From assembly GCF_000718025.1 (NCBI RefSeq), contig NZ_JODS01000029.1, positions 62,001 to 126,000 of the forward strand: 64,000 nucleotides of DNA. Direction: 5' to 3'. Below the pieces are notes generated by a model, which worked only from the letters and a program-made list of their open reading frames with translations, was not told the DNA's origin and made no database searches. A program made the translations under genes and the position numbers. This DNA comes from Kitasatospora purpeofusca (lineage in GTDB: Bacteria > Actinomycetota > Actinomycetes > Streptomycetales > Streptomycetaceae). Below, one piece after another: positions 1-6,351 of the stretch (position 1 is its first letter; every line of letters begins with the position of its first letter).

Positions 1-20
1 CACTGCCGGTGTCCGCGGCC

Positions 21-50
21 GTCGGTGCCCGGCCGACCGCGGGCACCGAC
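21..50 (-). terminator. Hairpin terminator after the deacetylase gene
   Basis: Perfect 11-bp inverted repeat (21-31 with 40-50) and an 8-nt loop, 22 bp beyond the stop of the leftward deacetylase gene. GC-rich stem without a U tract, as is usual for streptomycete terminators. Confidence 0.7.
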
Positions 51-72
51 GGTGGGCGGCCGGCCGAGGGGG

Positions 73-1056
73 TCAGCGGAAGGCGTCGGAGAGGCGGGTG
101 AAGGTCCGGCCGTCGGCGAGGAGGGTGGGGAGGGCGGCGGCCAGGCCGGGGGCGGTGCCGCCGTCGGGGTGGTTCATGTGGGCGATCACGACGGCCCCGG
201 GGGCGGCGTCCAGCAGTTGCCGGCGGACCTGGGCGGCGGGGAGGGTGGCGCCGCCGTCGGCGTTGGTGCTGAACCCGGCGATCCGCTGGCCGAGGTCGGC
301 GGCGATCCGGGTGGCGACGTCGTCGTAGTGGGCGGTGCCGGAGCGGAAGAAGGCCGGGGGGCGGCCGAGCAGGGCGGTGAGCTTGGCGAGGTTGCCCGCG
401 ATCTCGTCGTGGACCTCGCCGGGGTCGCGGGTGCCGGCGATGCCGTAGGCCGAGCGGCCGGTGACGGAGAGGGGGCGGTGGGCGGTGCCGTGGTTGGCGA
501 TCTCGAAGAGCGGGTCGGCGGCGAGGCTCTCGAAGGTGTCGGGGTTGGCGTCGATCCAGCGGGCGTTCAGGAAGAGGGTGGCGGGGACGCCGTGGGTGCG
601 CAGGGTGGCGACCAGGGCCGCGTCGTAGCCGGAGCCGCCCGGGCCACCGCAGGCGTCGAAGGTGAGGGCGATCGCGGGGGCGGCGGACCTGGGGAGGGCG
701 GTGAGCACGCCGGGGACGTCGAGGCCCCAGGCGGCGGGGACGGCGTCGGCGTAGCGGGCGGTGACGAACGCGCGGGTGGGGACGGCGGCGGGAGCGGCGG
801 GGGCGGGCGCGGGCGCGGGGACCTCGGGCGCCGGGACCTCGGGCGCCGGGACCTCGGGGGCGGGGCTCTCGGGGGTCGGGGTCGGCTCGGGGGCCACCGG
901 CTCCGCGGTCGGGACGGACGCAGCGGTCGGGACGGACGCAGCGGTGGGAACGGGCGCCGCGGTCGGGACGGGCGGCGCGGGGCTCGTCGTCGGCGCGCAG
1001 GCGGCCAGGGTGGTCCCGGCCGCGGCCACCAGGAGGGTCCGCCGACTGAGTGACAT
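73..1056 (-). CDS. Polysaccharide deacetylase lipoprotein (NodB fold)
   Basis: 327 aa. The N-terminus (SLSRRTLLVAAAGTTLAAC) combines a twin-arginine motif with a lipobox whose Cys lies near residue 20, so the protein is probably exported by Tat and lipid-anchored outside the membrane. Residues ~25-90 are a Pro/Ala/Glu linker with repeats of PTAAxV and three PAPEV units, also visible as direct DNA repeats near 817-860 and 905-940. The catalytic domain follows: motif 1 LTFDACGG, metal-binding NHGTAHRP (H-x3-H), FFRSGTAHYD, and the C-terminal VVIAHMNHPDGG. Family members remove N-acetyl groups from peptidoglycan or chitin-like polymers; the substrate here is unknown. The start ATG has GGAG seven bases upstream. 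Divergent from the PHP gene, with overlapping palindromes in the shared promoter region. Confidence 0.9.
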   Translation of the reverse strand: MSLSRRTLLVAAAGTTLAACAPTTSPAPPVPTAAPVPTAASVPTAASVPTAEPVAPEPTPTPESPAPEVPAPEVPAPEVPAPAPAPAAPAAVPTRAFVTARYADAVPAAWGLDVPGVLTALPRSAAPAIALTFDACGGPGGSGYDAALVATLRTHGVPATLFLNARWIDANPDTFESLAADPLFEIANHGTAHRPLSVTGRSAYGIAGTRDPGEVHDEIAGNLAKLTALLGRPPAFFRSGTAHYDDVATRIAADLGQRIAGFSTNADGGATLPAAQVRRQLLDAAPGAVVIAHMNHPDGGTAPGLAAALPTLLADGRTFTRLSDAFR

Positions 1057-1075
1057 GAATGCGCTCCGAATCTGC

Positions 1076-1096
1076 CTGACTGTCAGATGATCTGAC
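1076..1096. promoter_or_regulatory. Overlapping palindromic operator upstream of the deacetylase
   Basis: Two overlapping palindromes share half-sites: CTGAC-t-GTCAG (1076-1086) and GTCAGAT-g-ATCTGAC (1082-1096). They lie 20-40 bp upstream of the deacetylase ATG. The symmetry suggests a dimeric repressor site; the regulator is not identifiable from the window. Confidence 0.55.
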
Positions 1097-1178
1097 TACC
1101 TCCTATTCAGGGCCCGCCCCACCCCCCGGCGCAACCCGGGTCCGCCTTCACGGGGCCTCCGCCCGGTGGTGGGGCCCG

Positions 1179-1221
1179 GCTCACCGGGGGTTCACCCGGA
1201 CGAGCGGACAGCGGGTAGGTA
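1179..1221 (+). promoter_or_regulatory. PHO box and promoter of the PHP phosphoesterase gene
   Basis: Two 11-nt direct repeat units, GCTCACCGGGG (1179-1189) and GTTCACCCGGA (1190-1200), match the Streptomyces PhoP repeat (conserved GTTCACC heptamer, 11-nt period). The second unit covers where a -35 would lie for the -10-like TAGGTA at 1216-1221. That geometry is typical of PhoP-activated promoters. The gene start is 37 bp downstream. Confidence 0.65.
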
Positions 1222-1258
1222 CGGGCCGCGAGCATCCCGGCGAGAGCGGAGGCACCCG

Positions 1259-2830
1259 ATGGCGGACGACGTGCACGAGGAGCAGGCCCGGCCGGGCCGG
1301 CGCGGGCTACTGGCCGCGGGCGCGGCGGGCGCGCTCGGCGCGGTGGTGACGGGCGCGGGCACCGCCCGGGCCGAAGGAGCCGCGGCCCCGGCCGCACCCC
1401 AGGACCGGACGATCACCCTGACCGGGAAGCTGCCGACCGGCGCACCCGACTTCGTGTACCTGCCCTTCGACGTCCCGTCCGGCGTCCGCGAACTCGCCGT
1501 CTCCTACCGCTACGACAAGCCGACCGTGCCGCCCGGCACCCCGGGCAACTCCTGCGACATCGGGCTGTTCGACGAGCGCGGCACCGAACTCGGCGGCCGG
1601 GGCTTCCGCGGCTGGTCGGGCGGCTTCCGGACCGAGTTCACGGTGGGCCGGCAGCAGGCCACGCCCGGCTACCTGCCGGGGCCGGTCCGCCCGGGGCGCT
1701 GGAACATCGTCCTCGGGCCGTACCAGGTCGCCCCGCAGGGGCTGGAGTACCGGGTCGACGTCACCCTGCGGTTCGGCGCGCCCGGCCGGGAGTTCACCCC
1801 CGCCTACCCGCCGGAGCGCGCCCGGGGGCGGGGCCGCGCCTGGTACCGGGGCGACTGCCACCTGCACACCGTGCACTCCGACGGGCGCCGCGAGCCCGCC
1901 GAGGTGGCCGCCGGGGCGCGCGCGGCCGGGCTGGACTTCATCGTGTCCACCGACCACAACACCTCCTCCGCCCACGGCGTCTGGGGCCCGCTGGCCGGCC
2001 CGGACCTGCTGATCCTGCCCGGCGAGGAGGTCACCACCCGCAACGGCCACTGGCTGGCGCTGGGCCTGCGCCCGGGCGAGTTCGTCGACTGGCGCTACCG
2101 CTCCCGCGACGAGGCCCTCCCCCGGTTCGCCCGCCAGGTGAAGCGCCAGGGCGGCCTGGTGGTCCCGGCGCACCCGTACTGCCCGTACGTCGCCTGCCAG
2201 TGGAAGTTCGGGTACGAGTACGCCGACGCCGTCGAGGTGTGGAACGGCCCGTGGACGTACGACGACGAGTCGGCCGTGGACGGCTGGGACGCCCAGCTGG
2301 CGGTGGCGCTGCGCGACGGGCGCTCCTGGCTGCCCGCGATCGGCAACAGCGACGCGCACAGCGCCCCGCAGGTGATCGGCTCGCCGCACACCGTGGTGCT
2401 CGCCGAGGACCTCACCCGCGACGACGTCCTCGACGGGCTGCGGGCCGGCCGCAGCTGGCTGGCCGAATCGGCGGCCGTCCGGCTGGAGTTCACGGCGACC
2501 GGGCACGGTCGGCAGGCCGGGATCGGCGAGGAGCTGGCGGTTCCCGCGGACGCTCCGGTGGACGTCCGGCTGGACGTCTCCGGGGTGCCGAACGGCACGG
2601 TGCGGTTCCTGACCGACGAGGGCCAGCTGCACCAGGAGTCGCTGCCCGCCGACGGCGCGGGCACGGTGGTCTGGCGGACGACGGCCTCGCTCGCCGCGTT
2701 CGTCCGGGCCGAGGTGCGGCACCCGAGGGCCGACGGCACCCCGGGCCGGGGCAACGCGATGGGCCCGGACCTCCCCTGGGGCCCGATGGCCGCGCTCACC
2801 AACCCGATCGTGCTGCGGGCCCGGGCGTAG
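1259..2830 (+). CDS. Tat-exported PHP-domain phosphoesterase (CehA/McbA-like)
   Basis: 523 aa. The ATG at 1259 is chosen over an upstream in-frame start because GGAGG lies six bases before it and a twin-arginine-like signal (RPGRRGLLAAGAAGALGAVV) then begins near residue 10. Residues ~45-180 form an N-terminal beta-sandwich-like region. The PHP domain starts around residue 195 with GDCHLHTVHSDG, followed by VSTDHNT, PGEEVTT, VVPAHPY and GNSDAH, which are the usual metal-ligand clusters of PHP metallo-hydrolases. A C-terminal beta domain follows. Members of this family cleave phosphoesters or related bonds outside the cell. Promoter context (PHO box) suggests phosphate scavenging. The exact substrate is unknown. 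Confidence 0.88.
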   Translation: MADDVHEEQARPGRRGLLAAGAAGALGAVVTGAGTARAEGAAAPAAPQDRTITLTGKLPTGAPDFVYLPFDVPSGVRELAVSYRYDKPTVPPGTPGNSCDIGLFDERGTELGGRGFRGWSGGFRTEFTVGRQQATPGYLPGPVRPGRWNIVLGPYQVAPQGLEYRVDVTLRFGAPGREFTPAYPPERARGRGRAWYRGDCHLHTVHSDGRREPAEVAAGARAAGLDFIVSTDHNTSSAHGVWGPLAGPDLLILPGEEVTTRNGHWLALGLRPGEFVDWRYRSRDEALPRFARQVKRQGGLVVPAHPYCPYVACQWKFGYEYADAVEVWNGPWTYDDESAVDGWDAQLAVALRDGRSWLPAIGNSDAHSAPQVIGSPHTVVLAEDLTRDDVLDGLRAGRSWLAESAAVRLEFTATGHGRQAGIGEELAVPADAPVDVRLDVSGVPNGTVRFLTDEGQLHQESLPADGAGTVVWRTTASLAAFVRAEVRHPRADGTPGRGNAMGPDLPWGPMAALTNPIVLRARA

Positions 2831-2931
2831 AGATCGGCGCGGGCGTAGCGGGAAGGCGAACGGACGGCGAGGGGCCTGCGGGGGTCGGCGGGAGGTCCGG
2901 GGAGGGGAGGACTCCGGGGCGCACCGTGGAC

Positions 2932-2937
2932 TAGGTT
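2932..2937 (+). promoter_or_regulatory. Possible -10 element upstream of the P-loop-like gene
   Basis: TAGGTT within the 261-bp gap between the PHP gene and the next gene. No good -35 is visible. If used, it would give a ~150-nt leader containing a small hairpin (ggcgg/ccgcc near 2969-2986). No other feature is seen in this gap. Confidence 0.3.
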
Positions 2938-3091
2938 GATCCCCGACAGCAGTCACTCGTAGGGACGAGGCGGTCGGCTGTCCGCCTTGCCGGATTCGGC
3001 CGGTTCGTGTTCCGACCCCGGCCGGCCCCCGCGTGTTCCGCCCGTCCCGCCCCGGCCCCGTCCGTCCAGGCCCGCGAAGGGATCAGCAGCC

Positions 3092-3616
3092 GTGAACCGT
3101 ACGACCACAGGTGGGCCGGAGCTCGGAGGCGGACGGGGGGCGGGCAGCGTGGTCGTCCTCTCCGACCCGGCCGCCGGCGCCGGGAGCGGCGCGGTGGCCC
3201 CCCTGGTCGCGGACGCGCTCTTCCCCAGCGTCCACCTGCGCGCGGAGGACTTCCGGCGGGCGGTCCGGCAGGGCTATGTCGCCCCGGACCGGCCGGAGGC
3301 GCGGCGGCAGAACGTGACCGCGCTGGCGGCCACCGCCCAGGCGGCCTTCGCCTTCGCCTCGGGCGGCTACCAGGTGGTGGTGGAGGGCTCGGTCGCCCCG
3401 ACCGCGCTGGACGCCTTCCGGCGGGAGAGCCGGGCCACGGGCGCGGCGCTGCACTACGTGGTGCTCAACGGGGGTACGACCGGCGGTACGGCGGCCGGCA
3501 CTGCCGCGGCCGACGGTGCGGCGCAGGCCGACGGCCCGGCGGCGGACGCGGCCGAGGCCACGGCGGACACGGTGCTGGCGGGGCTGCGCCGGGGGGCGTA
3601 CCTGCTCGGCTGGTGA
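3092..3616 (+). CDS. P-loop kinase-like protein with degenerate Walker A
   Basis: 174 aa from GTG at 3092, preceded by AAGGGA at nine bases. The layout resembles the AAA/chloramphenicol-phosphotransferase/zeta-type small kinases common in actinomycetes: strand plus glycine loop, then VHLRAEDFRR, a QGYVAPDRPEARRQN stretch, GGYQVVVEGSVAP and LHYVVLN. Where relatives read G-P-x-G-x-GKST, this protein reads SDPAAGAGSGAVAP, with no P-loop lysine or following Ser/Thr. It is therefore unlikely to hydrolyse nucleotides normally. The C-terminus is an Ala/Gly-rich extension ending LRRGAYLLGW. Role unknown; it stands alone, upstream of a cluster of terminators. Confidence 0.7.
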   Translation: MNRTTTGGPELGGGRGAGSVVVLSDPAAGAGSGAVAPLVADALFPSVHLRAEDFRRAVRQGYVAPDRPEARRQNVTALAATAQAAFAFASGGYQVVVEGSVAPTALDAFRRESRATGAALHYVVLNGGTTGGTAAGTAAADGAAQADGPAADAAEATADTVLAGLRRGAYLLGW

Positions 3617-3620
3617 GCCT

Positions 3621-3653
3621 GCCGCCGCCCCGGGGGGAGACCGGGGCGGCGGC
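3621..3653 (+). terminator. Strong terminator hairpin 1
   Basis: Perfect 13-bp stem (3621-3633 with 3641-3653), 7-nt loop, starting five bases after the stop of the P-loop-like gene. Confidence 0.8.
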
Positions 3654-3693
3654 GGAACGGGACGGCGGCGAACGGCGGCCGCGAACGGAGAAG

Positions 3694-3732
3694 GGGCGGT
3701 CGGTCGGTTCTGGGGGGACCGACCGACCGCCC
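3694..3732. terminator. Strong terminator hairpin 2
   Basis: Perfect 15-bp stem built from a CGGT/ACCG tandem (3694-3708 with 3718-3732) and a 9-nt loop. Lies between convergent genes. Confidence 0.75.
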
Positions 3733-3757
3733 GCGGCACGGCGTCACGAGCGACGAC

Positions 3758-3797
3758 GCCCCGGCGTCCGCTCTCCCACAAGAGCGAACGCCGGGGC
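3758..3797. terminator. Strong terminator hairpin 3
   Basis: 17-bp stem with a single mismatch (3758-3774 with 3781-3797) and a 6-nt loop, between the convergent P-loop-like and sigma-factor genes. A further 8-bp palindromic hairpin follows at 3808-3837. The rest of the gap to 4013 holds only a short direct repeat (ggccccgagcaac twice, ~3980-4006) and no gene. Confidence 0.75.
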
Positions 3798-4013
3798 GGC
3801 CGCGGACCCGGCGCCCGAACGGGGGTACAGGCGCCGGTGGCGGTGCCGCCACAATGGTCAACGGGTCGCGGCCCGGAAGCGGTTCACGGCCTTCCGGTTC
3901 GGGTCCGCCCGGACCGGCCCCGGTTTCCCGAAAGGGCAGCGATCCCGGGCGGTCCCCCGTCCGGTCCCCGCCCGATCGACGGCCCCGAGCAACGGCCCCG
4001 AGCAACGGCCCGG

Positions 4014-4652
4014 TCAGCCGGCCCAGGCCATCCCGCGGGCCTCCAGGATCGGCCGCAGCGCGCGGACCGCGTAGAAGCTGCGGGACTTCACCGTGCCGAC
4101 CGGCACCCCCAGCACCTGCGCCACCTCGACCATCGACCGGCCCTTCATGTGCAGCTGGACCAGGACGTCCCGGTGGTGCGGCTGGAGCTCGGCCATCGCC
4201 ACGGCCACGTCCTGGGCGACGAGCACCTCGTCGTAGGGGTCGTGGGCACCGGCGTGGTCCTCCGGGGTCTCGTCGGCGACCTCCTGGGCGCGGGCGGCCT
4301 GCATCCGGTAGTGGTCGATGGCGATCCGGCGCGCCACCGTGAACAGCCAGGGACGGCTGTGCTCGGGGCCGCGCTGCACGGCCGCCGGGTTCTGCCAGGC
4401 GCGCAGCAGGGTCTCCTGGACGATGTCCTCCGCCTTGCCCCGGTCGCCGCTGGTCACCCGGAGCATCGCGCGCAGCAGGTAGCCGCCGTGCAGGCGGTAC
4501 AGCTCGGCGAGGACGTCCTGGTCCAGGGTGGGCCGGGCGGCGGGCGCGGCAGGCACGGCGGGCACGGCGGGTACCCGGGCGTCCCCGGTGGTCGTCCCGG
4601 CCAGGGCGGTTGCGTCGATGGCCACGGCTGTTGAGCCCCTCACACCATTCAT
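4014..4652 (-). CDS. ECF-type RNA polymerase sigma factor (sigma-70 family)
   Basis: 212 aa from the ATG at 4652, with GAGG five bases upstream; the longer in-frame extension is not used. Region 2 lies at residues ~35-105: LAELYRLHGGYLLRAML, EDIVQETLLRAW, and SRPWLFTVARRIAIDHYR, the -10-recognition helix. Region 4 lies at ~140-200: LQPHHRDVLVQLHMKGRSM, then VAQVLGVPVGTVKSR, the -35 helix-turn-helix. It directs RNA polymerase to an unknown regulon. No anti-sigma gene adjoins it, unlike many ECF systems. It follows the mycosin gene on the same strand after 187 bp, so it may belong to the end of the secretion cluster or be independent. Confidence 0.92.
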   Translation of the reverse strand: MNGVRGSTAVAIDATALAGTTTGDARVPAVPAVPAAPAARPTLDQDVLAELYRLHGGYLLRAMLRVTSGDRGKAEDIVQETLLRAWQNPAAVQRGPEHSRPWLFTVARRIAIDHYRMQAARAQEVADETPEDHAGAHDPYDEVLVAQDVAVAMAELQPHHRDVLVQLHMKGRSMVEVAQVLGVPVGTVKSRSFYAVRALRPILEARGMAWAG

Positions 4653-4754
4653 CGGTACCTCGGTCGGTCGGTACCGGGGTCGATCGCTGTCTCGGTGCAC
4701 CGGGGCAGGCCACCGCGATCGGACGGCTCCCCGGGCGGTGCCACGCTGGCAGCC

Positions 4755-4801
4755 CCCGCCAACGCGCGGCCAACGCGGCCGCGACCGCCCGCGTTGGCGG
4801 G
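4755..4801 (-). terminator. Inverted repeat after the mycosin gene
   Basis: Perfect 12-bp inverted repeat (4755-4766 with 4790-4801) with a 23-nt loop. It lies between the mycosin stop and the sigma-factor start and could end the leftward secretion transcript or act as an operator for the sigma gene. CCAACGCG-type half-sites recur inside the loop. Confidence 0.45.
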
Positions 4802-4839
4802 ACGTTGGCGGGCCGCCCGCGGGTCGATCCACCGCGGGG

Positions 4840-6351
4840 TCACTCCGCCGCCGGCGTCCCCGCTCCGTCCCGCCCGTCTCTCCCGGCCCGCGCGGCCGCC
4901 CGGTTGCGGCCGACCCTGGCGGCGGCCGCCGCCAGGCCGAGCAGCGCCGCGCCGCCCAGGCTCACCCCGGTGACCGCCGACGCCAGCCGGACCGGCCTCC
5001 CGTCCGGCGGCGGCGGGACGACCACGGGTTCGGCGGTGGCGGCAGCGGTAGGCACCGCGGCCGCGGCCGCTCCGGCAGCGGCCGGGGCGCCGACCGCCGT
5101 CACCGGGTCCACCGCGCCCCAGCCGACGGCCGGATCGGGCAGCGCCGTACCGGGCCGGTAGGCGGTCGAACGCAGCCGGTCGGCGAGCTGCTCGACCGTC
5201 AGCGACGGCGACCGGCCGAGCACCAGGGCCGCCGTCCCCGCCACCAGCGCGGCGGCGTAGCTCGGCCCGGAGGCCGTGAAGGTGCCGCCGCCGGGGCCGG
5301 CCGCCAGCAGGCCCTCGCCCGGCGCGGTCACGTCCACGCGCGAGGTCCGGCCGGGGGCGACGGCGACGGCCGCGCCACCGGCCCGGCCCGCCGAGCCGCC
5401 GGCGGAGTCGGAGACCCCGGAGCCGGCCGGGGCGCCGTCCGCGCCGATCGCGGCCACCGCGAGCACCCCGGGGTACCCAGCGGGGTAGACCGGGGCGTTC
5501 ACCGCCTGGTTGTCCGGCCCGACCGGGGCGACCAGCAGCATGCCCTTCGCCGTCGCGTAGCCGACCGCGTCGGCCAGGGCGGGCGCGGGCTCCGCGATCG
5601 GCGCCGCGACCAGGCCGATCCGGGCGCCGCCGTCGGCGGCCGCGCGGATGCCCCGGGCGAGCAGGTCGGCATTGGTGCTGCCGGCGTCGTCGGTGGCGGC
5701 CACGGCCAGCACCTTCGCGGCGGGGGCGACACCGGACGGGCCGCCGTCGGCGGGGCGGCGGCCGGCCACCAGGGTCGCGAGGGCGGTGCCGTGGCCGACG
5801 CAGTCCCGGCCCGCGTCGCCGTCCCCGTGCAGCCGGGGCCCGAGCGTGAGCCGGCCGGCCAGCGCACCGGCGCCCGAACCGGCCCCGGCGTCCACCCCGG
5901 AGCCGATCACGGCCACCGTCACCCCGGCGCCCCGGCTCAACGGCCAGACGGCCTCCGGCCGCAGGAAGACCTGCGACCAGCTGGGCCGGTCCGCGGCGCG
6001 GGCGGACGGCTTGCGGCACCCGTTCTGCCGGACGTCGGAGACCGTCTGCGCCATGGGAGGGAACTCCGCCGCCTGCGTGCCCGCACCACCACCGGCGGCC
6101 GCACCGGCACCGCCACCGGCGCCGGCGCCACCGGCAGCAGCACCCGGGGTCGCACCCGGCACCGCGTTCCCGACGGCCGGCACCGCACTGCCCGCAGCAG
6201 GCCCGGCCGCCAGAGGCCCGGAACCGGACGCCCCCGCCCCCCACGCGGCGGCCGGGGCGAGGGCGGCGAGCGCCGCCAGGCCGCCCGCCACCGCGGCGGC
6301 GGGGCGGGCCAGCCGCCCGGGGCCTCGGTCTCGGCCTCGGCCGGTGCTCAC
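4840..6351 (-). CDS. mycP: Mycosin-like subtilase (MycP), catalytic Asp replaced
   Basis: 503 aa. The GTG start at 6351 overlaps the preceding stop by four bases (GTGA), indicating translational coupling. Residues ~15-40 form a signal/transmembrane segment. The S8 domain spans ~120-410, and a membrane helix at ~458-480 is followed by a basic cytoplasmic tail, as in mycosins. Mycosins are the membrane-anchored serine proteases that stabilise the ESX channel. The His (GHGT, H187) and Ser (GPSYAAALVAG, S364) motifs are present. The Asp motif reads VIGSGVD, with Gly150 where subtilases have Asp. The usual NMSLG and AAGN motifs are also altered (LVAAPI; APVGPDN). It is probably a pseudo-protease with a structural role. 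Confidence 0.85.
   Translation of the reverse strand: MSTGRGRDRGPGRLARPAAAVAGGLAALAALAPAAAWGAGASGSGPLAAGPAAGSAVPAVGNAVPGATPGAAAGGAGAGGGAGAAAGGGAGTQAAEFPPMAQTVSDVRQNGCRKPSARAADRPSWSQVFLRPEAVWPLSRGAGVTVAVIGSGVDAGAGSGAGALAGRLTLGPRLHGDGDAGRDCVGHGTALATLVAGRRPADGGPSGVAPAAKVLAVAATDDAGSTNADLLARGIRAAADGGARIGLVAAPIAEPAPALADAVGYATAKGMLLVAPVGPDNQAVNAPVYPAGYPGVLAVAAIGADGAPAGSGVSDSAGGSAGRAGGAAVAVAPGRTSRVDVTAPGEGLLAAGPGGGTFTASGPSYAAALVAGTAALVLGRSPSLTVEQLADRLRSTAYRPGTALPDPAVGWGAVDPVTAVGAPAAAGAAAAAVPTAAATAEPVVVPPPPDGRPVRLASAVTGVSLGGAALLGLAAAAARVGRNRAAARAGRDGRDGAGTPAAE

Noticed and set aside
3881..3902. GTTCACG near the sigma gene as a PHO box
   Set aside because: A single imperfect heptamer without an 11-nt partner, lying between convergent genes.
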